Positions 41,930 to 53,593 are shown, numbered from the stretch's first letter. The stretch is 64,000 nucleotides of DNA from Metabacillus mangrovi (GCF_009711125.1 NZ_WMIB01000005.1:1-64000), one strand, 5' to 3'. The notes: a model not told the origin generated them from the sequence alone. Made by a program: numbers and translations.

Positions 41930-43132
41930 TTACTTTTTTAAAGGTGTGTAGTCCACACCTTTCGTGTAATTGTTGCTTGCATTCCATAGAAGGAACTCAT
42001 CGATTCCTTCTTCGTTTAAGGCTTTAATTTGGGCTTCCACTTCGTTCTTTCCGTATCTCAAGTAGTTTCCGCTCCCGAGGTACGATGCGGTGAAATCCTG
42101 CAGCCATGGTCTGGATACCGGTCTTGACTGCAATTCATCAAGCTTTTTGTTTTCAACTTTAGCATATTCCTTGATCAGCTTGTACGGCTCTTTATCAGGC
42201 TTCTCGATTCCGAAGTATGGTCCCCAGTGACTTGGATAGATCATGGATGAAATCACATCTACATTTTCGGAGATTTTCGAGAAATTCTGTCCAATTCCCG
42301 GAGCTTCAGGAAGAGTAGCCGAGTACCCGAAAATATCGACGGACACTTTTACTCCGTACGGCTTCAGCTTTTCGCGCGCATACTCTGTAAAGTCTGTTAC
42401 AGCCTGTACCCTCTTTTGGGTATTATCCCGGCTGTCCTTTTGATAATCCCCTTCACTGAAGGTTAACCGCTTATCCATCGTTTCGAAGCCTTCAGGAAAG
42501 CGGACATAATCAAATTGAATTTCCTTAAAGCCCATCTTAGCCGCTTCAATGGCAGCATCCACGTTGTAATCCCAAACTTCTTTTACAAAAGGATTTACAA
42601 ATTTGGCGCCTCCGCCGTTCTCCCACACCTTACCGTTTTCTTTATACGACCATTCCGGCTTTTTTTCAGCCAGAACATTGTCTTTGAATACGACGATCCG
42701 GGCGATCGGATACACCTTATGCTTTTCAAGTTTTTTCATCATTGCATCCGGGTCTTTTATGTACGAATGGCTGATTCCGTAAAAAGGTGACGTTTTATCC
42801 GGCTTATACGTCAAATTTCCGTAGTCATCTTTCACATCAATGACCATACTGTTAAGCTCTGTTTCATCCAGCAATTTCAGCATCGAATCCATTTTTTCTC
42901 CGCCTGCTGCAGGGCCGGTTGCATAAATTCCCCTTACGGCATCAGGATAGGAAAATTGATAGCCGGAATCGTATGCGAAACGCGGCATCTGATCAGGCAG
43001 CTCTTTATCTGTCATACCGATCTTGCTCAAAGCAAGTGTATCCTCTTCTGCTGCCCGTGCTGACTGACTGAACAGAGATGTTCCGCCCAGCATGAGCATA
43101 CTGGAGAGAACAATGGTATACGTTTTCTTCAA
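41930..43132 (-). CDS. Secreted DUF4015 putative glycoside hydrolase
   Basis: From the TTG at 43132 (GGGGAGG 8 nt upstream) the product is 400 residues with a signal peptide ending SARA-AEE near residue 28. The body is a TIM-barrel-like DUF4015 domain: RGIYATGPAAGG, MVIDVKDDYGNLTY, FKEIQFDYVRFPEG, VSVDIFGYSA and MIYPSHWGPYFGI are family blocks. The substrate is unknown, but a carbohydrate is expected. The frame is open further upstream to 43306 but those starts are unsupported. Confidence 0.85.
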   Translation of the reverse strand: MKKTYTIVLSSMLMLGGTSLFSQSARAAEEDTLALSKIGMTDKELPDQMPRFAYDSGYQFSYPDAVRGIYATGPAAGGEKMDSMLKLLDETELNSMVIDVKDDYGNLTYKPDKTSPFYGISHSYIKDPDAMMKKLEKHKVYPIARIVVFKDNVLAEKKPEWSYKENGKVWENGGGAKFVNPFVKEVWDYNVDAAIEAAKMGFKEIQFDYVRFPEGFETMDKRLTFSEGDYQKDSRDNTQKRVQAVTDFTEYAREKLKPYGVKVSVDIFGYSATLPEAPGIGQNFSKISENVDVISSMIYPSHWGPYFGIEKPDKEPYKLIKEYAKVENKKLDELQSRPVSRPWLQDFTASYLGSGNYLRYGKNEVEAQIKALNEEGIDEFLLWNASNNYTKGVDYTPLKK

Positions 43133-43289
43133 ATTGGTTCCTCCCCTTTTGTTTCCTTCTTTAAGTATAAAAAAGATTTTCATAGGCGGACAGAGGCTAA
43201 ACTGCACATTATCCTCTTCCCTATCCCATGTGAAAAGAATCAGTATTTGGAGGAATTTTTCTTTTTTGAAGGTCTTCGTTCTTGTGAAC

Positions 43290-43321
43290 AGAAAAATCCG
43301 CGCCATACCGGCGCGGATTTG
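43290..43321 (-). terminator. Terminator of the opp operon
   Basis: AAATCCGCGCC pairs with GGCGCGGATTT, followed on the minus strand by TTTCTG. Confidence 0.88.
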
Positions 43322-43322
43322 T

Positions 43323-44264
43323 TTATACAGTAGCAGTATACTGTTTTTGATAGTTTTCGAATTCTTCCTTGGAACACATTACGAAGTGGCCGGGCTTAAC
43401 TTCGCGGAACTCCATTTCTTCCCCGGGCTGTACTTTGTGTTTGGAAGGGTCATACGTTTTTCTTACACGTGTGCGCTCGTAATCCGGATCCGGCAGCGGA
43501 ATGGCGGATAACAGGGACTGTGTATATGGATGGATCGGGTTCCGGTACAGCTCTTCTGCTGTTGTAAGCTCAACAAGCTTGCCGAAATACATAACGCCGA
43601 TCCGGTCGCTGATATACTTTACCATGGAAAGGTCATGGGCAATAAACAGATAAGTTAAGCCCTTCTCTTTTTGAAGCTTCTTCATTAGATTGACGACCTG
43701 AGCCTGAATGGATACATCCAGAGCAGAAATCGGTTCATCGGCAATAATGAAATCCGGCTCAACAGCCAAAGCACGAGCGATTCCGATCCGCTGACGCTGA
43801 CCGCCGCTGAACTCGTGCGGATAGCGGTTGGCGTGTTCCCGGTTAAGTCCTACTGTTTCAAGGAGCTCGTAAACACGTTCCATTCTATCTTTTTTGGATT
43901 TTGCCAGACCGTGAATGTCGATGCCTTCTGCGATCACGTCTGAAACCTTCATTTTACTGTTCAGGGAAGCAGAAGGATCCTGGAAAATCATTTGCATTTT
44001 ACGGTTGAACTGCTTCAATTCTTTTTTGGATTTTTTTCCGTGTACGTTTTCTCCGTTGAAAAGGACGTTTCCTTCTGTTGCTTCATACAGACGGATAATG
44101 GTGCGCCCTGTCGTGGATTTCCCGCACCCGGATTCTCCAACAAGCCCAAGTGTTTCTCCTTTGAAAATATCAAAGGATATATTATCAACAGCCTTTACCA
44201 TATTGGATTTGCCGCTGTTAAAATATTGCTTTAAATTCTGAACTTCAAGAAGCTTTTCAGCCAT
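43323..44264 (-). CDS. oppF: Oligopeptide ABC transporter ATPase OppF
   Basis: The 313-residue ATPase has Walker A GESGCGKSTTG, the ABC signature FSGGQRQRIGIARAL and Walker B FIIADEPISALDVSIQAQ. The C-terminal oligo_HPY extension (about 235-300) is typical of Opp/Dpp ATPases. It is the last gene of oppABCDF and begins directly at the oppD stop. The system imports peptides, including signalling peptides for competence and sporulation. Confidence 0.95.
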   Translation of the reverse strand: MAEKLLEVQNLKQYFNSGKSNMVKAVDNISFDIFKGETLGLVGESGCGKSTTGRTIIRLYEATEGNVLFNGENVHGKKSKKELKQFNRKMQMIFQDPSASLNSKMKVSDVIAEGIDIHGLAKSKKDRMERVYELLETVGLNREHANRYPHEFSGGQRQRIGIARALAVEPDFIIADEPISALDVSIQAQVVNLMKKLQKEKGLTYLFIAHDLSMVKYISDRIGVMYFGKLVELTTAEELYRNPIHPYTQSLLSAIPLPDPDYERTRVRKTYDPSKHKVQPGEEMEFREVKPGHFVMCSKEEFENYQKQYTATV

Positions 44265-45308
44265 TTACTTTCCCTCCTTAATTTCAGGGAATAATTTCAT
44301 TCGTTTTTTAACAGCTTCAGGAGGCTCTACTGCAGGCGCATCCGGGTGAAGAAGCCACGTAGCCGCATAGTGTGTATTGGACACTTTAAAGAACGGCGGC
44401 TCCTCTTCCATATCAATCTGCATCGCATATTCACTGCGGAGAGCAAAAGCATCGCCAACAGGAGGATTGAGCAGATTAGGAGGAGTTCCCGGAATCGCAT
44501 AAAGCTCTTCCTCAGATGCATCCAGGCTTGGCATAGAGCTCAGCAGCCCCCAAGTATACGGATGCTTCGGGTTGTAGAAAATCTCATCCACTGTTCCAAT
44601 TTCTACGATTTTGCCTCCATACATTACAGCTACACGGTCTGCGACATTAGCCACTACACCCAGATCGTGGGTGATGAAGATAATAGAGGTGTCGATCTTC
44701 TTCTGAAGATCCTTCATCAATTCAAGAATCTGCGCCTGGATGGTTACATCGAGTGCAGTTGTCGGCTCATCTGCAATGAGAACCTTCGGGTTGCACGCAA
44801 GAGAAATAGCGATGACCACACGCTGTCTCATCCCACCGGAGAATTGATGCGGGTATTGCTCAAACCGCGCTTCAGGATTCGGAATTCCTACAAGCCGGAG
44901 CAAATCCATTGCCTGCTTTTTTGCAGCAGCCTTACTTGTCTTCTGGTGCTTTAAAATTGGCTCCATTATTTGACGGCCAACCTTCATGGTTGGATTGAGG
45001 GATGTCATCGGATCCTGGAAAATCATTGAAATGTCTTTTCCGCGGATTTTCTGCATTTCTTTCTCGCTGACTTTGGTCAAATCTTTTCCATTGAATAAAA
45101 TCTGACCTTCTTTGTATTCAGAGTTGCTTTCTGGGAGAAGCCTCATAATACTCTTGGTTGTGACTGATTTTCCAGAGCCCGATTCTCCAACAATAGCCAG
45201 CGTTTCTCCTTTAGCCAAATCAAAGGAAACCCCGCGGATCGCTTTTACTTCCCCGCCAAATGTGTGAAACGATATATTTAAATCTTTAACTTCCAATATT
45301 TTCTCCAT
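44265..45308 (-). CDS. oppD: Oligopeptide ABC transporter ATPase OppD
   Basis: From the ATG at 45308 the product is 347 residues (an in-frame GTG at 45317 is an alternative). Walker A is [13 protein letters not shown], the signature [15 protein letters not shown] and Walker [19 protein letters not shown]. The oligo_HPY extension follows. It partners with OppF below the OppB/OppC membrane pair. Confidence 0.95.
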   Translation of the reverse strand: MEKILEVKDLNISFHTFGGEVKAIRGVSFDLAKGETLAIVGESGSGKSVTTKSIMRLLPESNSEYKEGQILFNGKDLTKVSEKEMQKIRGKDISMIFQDPMTSLNPTMKVGRQIMEPILKHQKTSKAAAKKQAMDLLRLVGIPNPEARFEQYPHQFSGGMRQRVVIAISLACNPKVLIADEPTTALDVTIQAQILELMKDLQKKIDTSIIFITHDLGVVANVADRVAVMYGGKIVEIGTVDEIFYNPKHPYTWGLLSSMPSLDASEEELYAIPGTPPNLLNPPVGDAFALRSEYAMQIDMEEEPPFFKVSNTHYAATWLLHPDAPAVEPPEAVKKRMKLFPEIKEGK

Positions 45309-45326
45309 TTGATTCACCTGCCTATC

Positions 45327-46355
45327 TTAATCGCGCATTTTCGGATCCAGCGCATCGCGCAGACCGTCTGCAAGCATATTGAAGCTGATCATAATGATAC
45401 TCATAATTACTGCAGGGTATATGAGTAGGTGAGGATGAAGCCTCATCGTACGGTAACCGTCATCGATAAGCGTACCCAAAGAAGCGAGCGGATCTTTTAG
45501 ACCCAGTCCAATAAAGCTTAAGAAAGCCTCAAAGAATATGGCACTTGGAATGGTAAACATCGTGTTGATGATGATGACCCCAACAAGATTCGGCATTAAG
45601 TGTTTCAGCATAATTTTCAGGTTTGATGCACCTAGCGTCTTGGATGCAAGGACGAATTCCTGATTTTTATATTTGATTACCTGGGCACGTACAACCCGGG
45701 CCATTGTCGTCCAGCCGGTAATGGATAAGGCAATCGTAATGGAAAGAATCCCTGGCTTCAAAACGATAATCATTAAGATCACGACGACCAGGTTAGGAAT
45801 CCCTACAAGAATTTCTATGATCCGCTGCATGAATGAATCGATGCGTCCTCCGAAATAGCCTGAAGCAAGACCGAATGCTACACCGATGACCATGTCAATT
45901 GCTGCGGCCAGGAACGCGATGTACAGGGATACTTGAGTCCCTTTCCAGATCCTTGTAAATTGATCTCTTCCAAGTGCGTCTGTGCCGAACCAATAATACT
46001 CTTCTACTTTTTTCATTTCATACGCATCATACTGTGTTCCGTTTTTTCTCTCAGCCATTCCGTCAAACGGCAGCCAGCTTACATTTTCAAGCCCTTGAAT
46101 TCTAGGGGGAAGGTTATTATGGGATACATTTTGCGAATCAAAATCTTTGCCGCTCACAAATGGCCCTAAAAACGCCATGATGATCAGCAGGGATAGAGCG
46201 ACCAAGCTCAATATCGCTGCTTTATTTTTCTTGACCCTCAGCCATGAATCCTGCCAAAAACTGAGGCTCGGTTTATTAATGACCTCTGCTTCATGCGACG
46301 AAATTTTAACAGGCTGAAACTTTTCGTAATCCGTATTTTTATTAAGCTGCGGCAT
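45327..46355 (-). CDS. oppC: Oligopeptide ABC transporter permease OppC
   Basis: The 342-residue membrane protein has a cytosolic N-terminus with the OppC_N motif (KPSLSFWQDSWLRVKKNKAAI), six helices, and an EAA loop (EFVLASKTLGASNLKIMLKHLMPN). The ATG overlaps the oppB stop by one base. Confidence 0.95.
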   Translation of the reverse strand: MPQLNKNTDYEKFQPVKISSHEAEVINKPSLSFWQDSWLRVKKNKAAILSLVALSLLIIMAFLGPFVSGKDFDSQNVSHNNLPPRIQGLENVSWLPFDGMAERKNGTQYDAYEMKKVEEYYWFGTDALGRDQFTRIWKGTQVSLYIAFLAAAIDMVIGVAFGLASGYFGGRIDSFMQRIIEILVGIPNLVVVILMIIVLKPGILSITIALSITGWTTMARVVRAQVIKYKNQEFVLASKTLGASNLKIMLKHLMPNLVGVIIINTMFTIPSAIFFEAFLSFIGLGLKDPLASLGTLIDDGYRTMRLHPHLLIYPAVIMSIIMISFNMLADGLRDALDPKMRD

Positions 46356-47284
46356 TATTTCTTCCCTCCTGCTATCCTGATACGCGGATCAATCACACCG
46401 TACAAGATGTCGACTACAAGTACGATAAAAATAAACAGTGCCGCGAAGAGGATCGTCGTTCCCATGATTACAGGGTAATCATTTACATTAATCGAGGTAA
46501 CAAACTGTTCTCCAATTCCTGGAACTGCAAAGATTTTCTCTACAACCAGAGATCCTGTCATTAAGCTGATGGCAAGCGGACCCAAAACGGTAACGACCGG
46601 GATCAAGGCATTTCTCATCGCATGTTTGAATGCAACTTCCCAGTAGCTGGCCCCTTTTGCTTTCGCTAGAGTAATATAATCAGAGTTCAATACATCTATC
46701 ATTTCGGTTCTCATAAAACGGGCGGCAATCGATAATGGGAAGATCGCCAATGCAATGGTCGGCAAAATGCTGTACTCAGGTCCGTTCCAGAATGCAACAG
46801 GAAGCCAGCCTAATTTTACCGCAATGAAATATTGAAGCAGGGCAGCAAATACAAATGAAGGAACTGATTTGCCAAGGATCGCAATCATTGTAGACCCGTA
46901 ATCCACCCATGTGTTCTGTCTCAGCGCAGAGATTATTCCAAGCAGAATCCCTAAAAAGCCTCCAAGCAGCATTGCCTGAAACCCAATCGTTGCAGACGGG
47001 CCAATCCGGTCGGAAATTAAATCAGTAACTGGAGTATTATCAAACGTGAAGGAAGTACCTAAGTCTCCTTTAACAACACTCACCATATATTTTGTGTATT
47101 GGACCGGCAGCGGTTCGTTCAAACCGTACTGTTCCATTAATATCTCGAGCTGATCAGGTGACAGTTTATTGGCATTTGTAAACGGAGTACCCGGTATAAT
47201 TTTCATGAGGAAAAAAGTAATTGAAGTAATGATAAACAGCGTTATCAGCATAAATAAAATACGCTGTGCTAAATATTTAACCAT
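46355..47284 (-). CDS. oppB: Oligopeptide ABC transporter permease OppB
   Basis: The 309-residue protein from the ATG at 47284 follows AGGAGGTGCGAGC. Six helices with the EAA loop (DYITLAKAKGASYWEVAFKHAMRNAL) are typical of OppB. An extended frame to 47338 lacks a ribosome site. Confidence 0.95.
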   Translation of the reverse strand: MVKYLAQRILFMLITLFIITSITFFLMKIIPGTPFTNANKLSPDQLEILMEQYGLNEPLPVQYTKYMVSVVKGDLGTSFTFDNTPVTDLISDRIGPSATIGFQAMLLGGFLGILLGIISALRQNTWVDYGSTMIAILGKSVPSFVFAALLQYFIAVKLGWLPVAFWNGPEYSILPTIALAIFPLSIAARFMRTEMIDVLNSDYITLAKAKGASYWEVAFKHAMRNALIPVVTVLGPLAISLMTGSLVVEKIFAVPGIGEQFVTSINVNDYPVIMGTTILFAALFIFIVLVVDILYGVIDPRIRIAGGKK

Positions 47285-47349
47285 GCTCGCACCTCCTGGC
47301 AACACTTTAATAAGTGCCAAAAATTCATTTTTCGACAAAATAAATGGAG

Positions 47350-47394
47350 AGAAAAAGGAGTATAACTAGAGCTTATACTCCCTTTTCTCTATAT
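47350..47394 (-). terminator. Intercistronic attenuator between oppA and oppB
   Basis: AGAGAAAAGGGAGTATA pairs with TATACTCCTTTTTCTCT on the minus strand. It probably lets only part of the transcription pass into oppBCDF and stabilises the oppA mRNA, giving excess binding protein. Confidence 0.75.
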
Positions 47395-47420
47395 AATGCT
47401 ATTTTTCTTTCAAACTTGGA

Positions 47421-49121
47421 TTACTCTGCGTCAGTAACCTCAATCCATTTGTAAGAGTATTCAGGCCCGTTCAAGTGGTAAACGAATCCTTCTACTTTTG
47501 GTGCTACAAGTACGTTAGATGCACGCTGGTAAACCGGAGCAAGACCTGCTTCATCCATCAATACTTTTTCAGCTGCCTGAAGTGCTTCGAAACGCTTGCC
47601 TGGTTCTGCAGCAAGATCACCTTGAGCCTGCTTCAGCAATTTGTCATACTCAGGGTTGGAGTAACCCATTCTGTTTGAACCGCCATCTGTGATCCAAAGG
47701 TCAGAGAAGGAGATCGCATCTGCATAGTCAGGACCCCATCCAGCAAACTGGATGTCATAATCCATCTTGTTATCAAGATCCAAACGGACAGCGAATGGAA
47801 CACTCTTAACATCTACTTTTAATCCAGGAAGGTTTTTCTCAAGCTGGTTTTTGATGTACGCATCTGTTTTCTTGGCATTATCTGTGTCTCCACCGATGTA
47901 CTCAAGAGTCAGCTCTTTTTTACCGATTTCTTTCAGGCCCTGCTCCCAAGCTTTTTGAGCTTCTTCAAGATTGAAAGTAAGCATATCTCCGTTTTTCTCG
48001 CGGAAATCTTCTCCAGTTTCAGGGTGTTTAACGAATTCTTTCGGTACAGCATAGTTCGCTGCTACAGATCCATTGTTAAGGATGCTTTTAGCAAGATCAT
48101 CTTTATTGAAGCCTTGGGCAATTGCTTTACGGATGTTTACATTTGCAAGTGCTTCATTCTTCTGATTCAGCTTCAGCCAGAAAACAGTCGGCTCAAGCCA
48201 TTTTACCATTCTTTCATCGCCTTCATACTGAGGAACAACGTCAGAAGCCAGTTTTCCAGTTATATCAGCTTCACCACTATCAAAAAGGTTGGCAGCTGTA
48301 GCTGGATCTTTCACTACATTGAAGTTGATTTTTTCAAGTTTCACGTTGTCTTTATCCCAATAGTTTTCGTTCTTTGTCATCGTCCATTTTTCTTTTGTGT
48401 TTCCGCCCCAGTCAGACATTACGAATGGTCCGTTGAACACAAGGTTTTCAGCATTTTTGCCGTACTCTGCGCCTTTTTCAGTTACGAACTTCTCATTTTG
48501 AGGGTAGAAAGAAGCAAATCCCATTAAGGATTCAAAGAATGCGATAGGCTTTACAAGCGTGATTTCAAGTGTAGTATCATCTACTGCTTTAATTCCAAGC
48601 TCTTCCGGTTTCTTTTCTCCGGCTGCGATTTCTGTAGCGTTAAGAATTTTGTTGGACATCATGTAAGGACCGTAAGGAGATTTCGTTTTAGGGTCGATCG
48701 CACGCTGCCAAGCAAAAACGAAGTCGCTCGCTTTGATTTGGTCTCCATTGGACCATTTAGCATTTTCATTCAGTTTAACGGTTGCAACAGTTTTATCTTC
48801 ATTCCATTGCGGCTCGCCTTTAGCTACGCCGTCCACAACTTCCTGATTTTTATCCGTACGGTAAAGGCCTTCACCAACATTGTTCAGCATTGTCAAGCTG
48901 ACAGTATCCTCAGCCAGTGCACTGTCCAGGGAAGGGATAGCTGAAGTTTCCAGAACCGTAATTTCCTGAGGAACATTTGAAGCAGTTTCTTCTGATTTGC
49001 CTTCGCTGCTTCCGCCGGCAGGTTTTGTAGTCTCTTTCCCGCCTCCGCCATAGCAAGCTGATAGGAACAAGCTTAGTACTAGTGTCAGTACTAAAAGTAG
49101 TGAAAATTTAGTCTTTTTCAC
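47421..49121 (-). CDS. oppA: Oligopeptide-binding lipoprotein OppA
   Basis: The 566-residue precursor has a lipoprotein signal peptide with the lipobox LSAC (Cys23), a Gly/Ser/Glu linker, and a family 5 solute-binding domain (about 55-560; segments VKLNENAKWSNGDQIKASDF, NDPATAANLFDSG-type VKDPATAANLFDSG). It delivers extracellular peptides to OppBC. The GTG at 49121 follows GGGAGG. An A-type promoter lies just upstream. Confidence 0.95.
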   Translation of the reverse strand: MKKTKFSLLLVLTLVLSLFLSACYGGGGKETTKPAGGSSEGKSEETASNVPQEITVLETSAIPSLDSALAEDTVSLTMLNNVGEGLYRTDKNQEVVDGVAKGEPQWNEDKTVATVKLNENAKWSNGDQIKASDFVFAWQRAIDPKTKSPYGPYMMSNKILNATEIAAGEKKPEELGIKAVDDTTLEITLVKPIAFFESLMGFASFYPQNEKFVTEKGAEYGKNAENLVFNGPFVMSDWGGNTKEKWTMTKNENYWDKDNVKLEKINFNVVKDPATAANLFDSGEADITGKLASDVVPQYEGDERMVKWLEPTVFWLKLNQKNEALANVNIRKAIAQGFNKDDLAKSILNNGSVAANYAVPKEFVKHPETGEDFREKNGDMLTFNLEEAQKAWEQGLKEIGKKELTLEYIGGDTDNAKKTDAYIKNQLEKNLPGLKVDVKSVPFAVRLDLDNKMDYDIQFAGWGPDYADAISFSDLWITDGGSNRMGYSNPEYDKLLKQAQGDLAAEPGKRFEALQAAEKVLMDEAGLAPVYQRASNVLVAPKVEGFVYHLNGPEYSYKWIEVTDAE

Positions 49122-49165
49122 AAAGTTGACCTCCCTTTTATTTTCTGAGAATTCTTACAAGGACT

Positions 49166-49193
49166 ATTATACAATTTTTCGAATGTTTGTACA
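49166..49193 (-). promoter_or_regulatory. oppA promoter
   Basis: Extended TTGTATAAT (TATAAT 49171-49166) with a TGTACA -35-like element 16 nt upstream (49193-49188). Confidence 0.5.
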
Positions 49194-49496
49194 TGTATTT
49201 TTTTTAAAAAGTTTACAATATTGAAATAAAATTAAGAATTCCAGCCTAGTAATATGGTCAATTAGCACTAATAACTGCTTATTTCTCAAGGGTTTGAGGA
49301 GTATAAAACACTTACAGACTCAATCAAGTCAGGTTTTGTAAACTTCCCGTAAAATTTGGTAAAGTATTGTAATGAAGGTGGGATGGTCAGTATAATAGTA
49401 GGAATATTATCCCTTGCCCTATTTTTGCTCAATAATGTTTTCACGTCTATTTGTTATGGCTATACTAGTAATAAAAGTTCTGAAGGGAGTATTTGG

Positions 49497-49844
49497 ATGA
49501 AAAAGGGAGTTTATATTTTTGCAGGCGGGGTTATAGCTGCTGTTGTGATTTCGTTTATCTTCTATAGAGAGATTACGCTTCTCTCTTTTATAAATATCCT
49601 GTTTTTGATCAGCGGAATGATGATTTTTGCTTCCTTGTTTGCACTGGTGGCTCAGGGGGGATTCTTCGATGGAATCAGCTACAGCTTCAGAAAAACCTTT
49701 GCAGTGAAAGAAATGAGCAGGGAGGAGCTGGAGGAAATGAGGCCGTTTTCAGAGCTGGTGTCCTTCCGGTACACCCCCCTGCTCGTCGGCGGCGGCACTC
49801 TTGCTGCTCTGATGCTCGTCTGTCTTGGTATTTTTTATATGTAG
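49497..49844 (+). CDS. DUF3899 membrane protein
   Basis: From the ATG at 49497 (AAGGGAG 8 nt upstream) the product is 115 residues with three membrane helices and the block FFDGISYSFRKTF that defines DUF3899. The frame is open further upstream, but the extension would double the N-terminal helix and has a weaker site. It sits just before the trpS T-box promoter, as a DUF3899 gene often does in Bacillaceae. Function unknown. Confidence 0.75.
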   Translation: MKKGVYIFAGGVIAAVVISFIFYREITLLSFINILFLISGMMIFASLFALVAQGGFFDGISYSFRKTFAVKEMSREELEEMRPFSELVSFRYTPLLVGGGTLAALMLVCLGIFYM

Positions 49845-49873
49845 TTGCACCAATGAAGAAAGTTTCTTATAAT
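49845..49873 (+). promoter_or_regulatory. trpS promoter
   Basis: TTGCAC (49845-49850), exactly 17 nt, TATAAT (49868-49873). Confidence 0.85.
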
Positions 49874-49889
49874 ATGAAACATCTAAAGA

Positions 49890-51144
<1,255 letters not shown>

Positions 51145-51147
51145 TCT

Positions 51148-51185
51148 AAAACAGGAACGGCACTCGGTGCCGTTCCTGTTTTTCT
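51148..51185 (+). terminator. Terminator of trpS
   Basis: AAACAGGAACGGCAC pairs with GTGCCGTTCCTGTTT and is followed by T residues. Confidence 0.92.
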
Positions 51186-51364
51186 ACATGGGCTGTTTGG
51201 ATCCTGCTCTGTACTCCGACTACAGATGAGAATTTTTTGACAACTCTTGCATTCCCAGTATGTGATAGTACCGATTCCTATGCAAAGGGCAATTCAACTC
51301 CAATCGTTTCAGTGAACGCTCCCATACATGTATACCTTACAGACTCTCCCAATTGCATAACAAA

Positions 51365-51392
51365 ACAAAAACCTCCTGTCACGGAGGCTTGT
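51365..51392 (-). terminator. Terminator of yjbA
   Basis: On the minus strand AAGCCTCC(GTGACA)GGAGGTTT with a T-rich end. Between here and trpS (51186-51364) I see no gene. Confidence 0.75.
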
Positions 51393-51399
51393 CCTGAGT

Positions 51400-52152
51400 C
51401 TAATTCACTTTTGTTTCCTGCTCGGTTTCCCAAAGCTTTTCAAAGAAAGGCTGTCCTTTTACTAGGTGTTCGCAAAGGGTCATATGCTTTATCGACCAGC
51501 CGCTCAATGTTTCAAGATAAAGCTTCTCGAACACTTCGTGAAACTCCATTCCTTGAATCTGTTCATATTCCTGAGGGTTCCATTCTGTGTACCAGTATTT
51601 AATTTCAGCTGTATTTTTATCAGCCTGCAGCTGATCGAGCGCCATAAATAAGAGCTGTTTCAGCTGGCGCTCCTTCCGCGTCAGCCCTCTCATATGGTCC
51701 GGGGAGAGGGAAAGAATATGAAATTCTTTATCTTCTCCATGAAGAGGTCCCTGAAACGGATAATCATCCGCTTCAATATCCTTCACCATCTCGTAAACGA
51801 GCTGCTCCTGGCGTGGAATCAGCCGGCTTTTGCGGACCGGAATGCTGTAGCCGATCGTATCAACTGCAATAATGCCTTGCCCGTCCGTTACAACGAAGCA
51901 GTAATCCAGTTGAATTCGTTCATGATTTTTCCGGATATAGGCTTTCTGATGAATGTCTTTCAGGAGACTTTGCGGGATTTCCGAAAGGTCATTCTCGATA
52001 TACTTGAACAGCAGGGGATTTACTTTCAGAAGCGGCACCTGATCAAGAAGCTCTACACTGTCATCTTTGCGCCATTCATGAAACTGGCACACATTGTATC
52101 CATTCTCTTCACCTTCAAACCAATTCACCCATACATCATGAAGAAACAACAT
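51400..52152 (-). CDS. yjbA: UPF0736 family protein YjbA
   Basis: The 250-residue soluble protein starts [20 protein letters not shown] and contains [13 protein letters not shown]-like and [17 protein letters not shown] segments typical of UPF0736. Function unknown. ATG at 52152 after GGTGAGGG. Position between the trpS/opp block and yjaZ matches B. subtilis. Confidence 0.9.
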   Translation of the reverse strand: MLFLHDVWVNWFEGEENGYNVCQFHEWRKDDSVELLDQVPLLKVNPLLFKYIENDLSEIPQSLLKDIHQKAYIRKNHERIQLDYCFVVTDGQGIIAVDTIGYSIPVRKSRLIPRQEQLVYEMVKDIEADDYPFQGPLHGEDKEFHILSLSPDHMRGLTRKERQLKQLLFMALDQLQADKNTAEIKYWYTEWNPQEYEQIQGMEFHEVFEKLYLETLSGWSIKHMTLCEHLVKGQPFFEKLWETEQETKVN

Positions 52153-52245
52153 GTCTTACCCTCACCTTCCGATTCTATTTGTCAATCAGTATAGGCAGGA
52201 CAAGCTGAAAATATTCCATTTTATTCTGGATTTGGAGAGGATTCC

Positions 52246-53034
52246 TTACGTATCTTCAAGCTGCATCTCTTTTATGATCTGCTCAGCAGGAAGTGTAAAT
52301 AAAGTCTTCGTATCCGCATTGGTTTTCTTCATATAAGCTTCCACCGCATAATAGCCAGCCGTGTACCCCAGCATGTTAGGGTACATCCCCAGTCCATACA
52401 TCAGTTTGTCAAAATCTCTGTGATCCTGCTTTATTTTCCCGTTGGGTACAATATGTTTTTTCCAGAACTGCTTTAGCTGAGGATCTTTATACAGACGCGT
52501 CCAGCTGGCTGTTTTTCCTTCTCCCAGCATCTCCCTGACCGCATTCTCGGCAAGTCCCTCCATTATCACAACATCAGTCAATGTGTAATCCTTCTCTTTT
52601 TTCTCAAACTTCTCAATCCGGCAGATATGATGATACTCATGGATCAGGAGGCCTTTCAGTTCCTCCTTCGGGACACCCGGGGAAAGGAACAGAAACAATT
52701 TATCAAAAAAGGCAAGTCCCGATTTCCCCCCGTGATCACGCTGGATTTTGGCATTATTCAGGTCACAGGGAAGCAAAAATACCGCAGGATCAGGACCATC
52801 CCACTTTTTCTGAAGTTTCTTCATTTCTTTGCTTACGTATTCCCAAAGCTTCTCTTCCTTCAGCTGCTTCATCGTCCTATGGGCAGACTGGCTGCTCCTG
52901 TATAATCCAAACAGATTCAAATATGGAACAATCGATTTTTCGCTGCGATCCGGAAAATAAGGCTTCAGCTTTTCAGCGAGTTCAGATGTGCCTAAAGGCT
53001 TCTCAAACCATTGATGTGTAGCGATAACCCCCAC
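52246..53034 (-). CDS. yjaZ: Putative zinc protease YjaZ (DUF2268)
   Basis: The 262-residue protein has an HExxH zinc motif (LIHEYHHICR, about residue 131) with a downstream Glu (VIMEGLAENAVREMLGEGK), the DUF2268 pattern. No signal peptide is apparent. Substrate unknown. ATG at 53034. Confidence 0.88.
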   Translation of the reverse strand: MGVIATHQWFEKPLGTSELAEKLKPYFPDRSEKSIVPYLNLFGLYRSSQSAHRTMKQLKEEKLWEYVSKEMKKLQKKWDGPDPAVFLLPCDLNNAKIQRDHGGKSGLAFFDKLFLFLSPGVPKEELKGLLIHEYHHICRIEKFEKKEKDYTLTDVVIMEGLAENAVREMLGEGKTASWTRLYKDPQLKQFWKKHIVPNGKIKQDHRDFDKLMYGLGMYPNMLGYTAGYYAVEAYMKKTNADTKTLFTLPAEQIIKEMQLEDT

Positions 53035-53242
53035 TTTCCCTCACCTCTTTTAGTAAGGTATGCGAGGAACGGGATTTGTGAGACGAAAAATGGGGTGGAA
53101 AAGCAGAATGGCCGGGGCAAGGCTTTTTATAATGATTTTGAGGAGTTTATGATGGATTTAGCATCGTCCTCTCCCTTAAAAAGGAAAAAATCGTTTTTAT
53201 GAAGAATAGTATCTTATACAGATAAACAAAGGGGGAAACACG

Positions 53243-53563
53243 GTGGCAAAAGGGATTTCGGCTTTTGTTACGTTTCTTGCTCTTGCTCTCCTCAGCTATG
53301 GAGCAGCCGAAGCTGTTCACGTCCATTTTTTAGATTTGTCCTCTCTCGTTGGGGTTATTGGAACTGCCCTCATCTGGTTTTTTACTTCTAAAGGGGGTTT
53401 TGCATCCAAGAACGCTGATATGGCGGTTCAAAGTACAACAGGAATAAAAATGAATCAGCAGAAGTTTGAATTTACGCCAGGCGCTGCTTTTTTCGCAGCT
53501 TTGGCTTATACCCTCCTCTCAATAGGAGCAATGTTTTACTTTTATCGGGATTACTTTTCTTAG
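53243..53563 (+). CDS. Unknown small membrane protein
   Basis: The 106-residue product starts at a GTG at 53243, 8 nt after GGGGG. Three hydrophobic helices (about 5-25, 33-50, 80-100) flank a polar central part. I do not recognise the family. It precedes the 127-bp duplicated repeat. Confidence 0.65.
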   Translation: MAKGISAFVTFLALALLSYGAAEAVHVHFLDLSSLVGVIGTALIWFFTSKGGFASKNADMAVQSTTGIKMNQQKFEFTPGAAFFAALAYTLLSIGAMFYFYRDYFS

Positions 53564-53593
53564 GAAAAAGAGGGCGGGGACTGTCCCGCTCTA

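Noticed and set aside
49356-49496. Upstream extension of the DUF3899 gene
   Set aside because: The internal ATG at 49497 has a better ribosome site and gives the family N-terminus.
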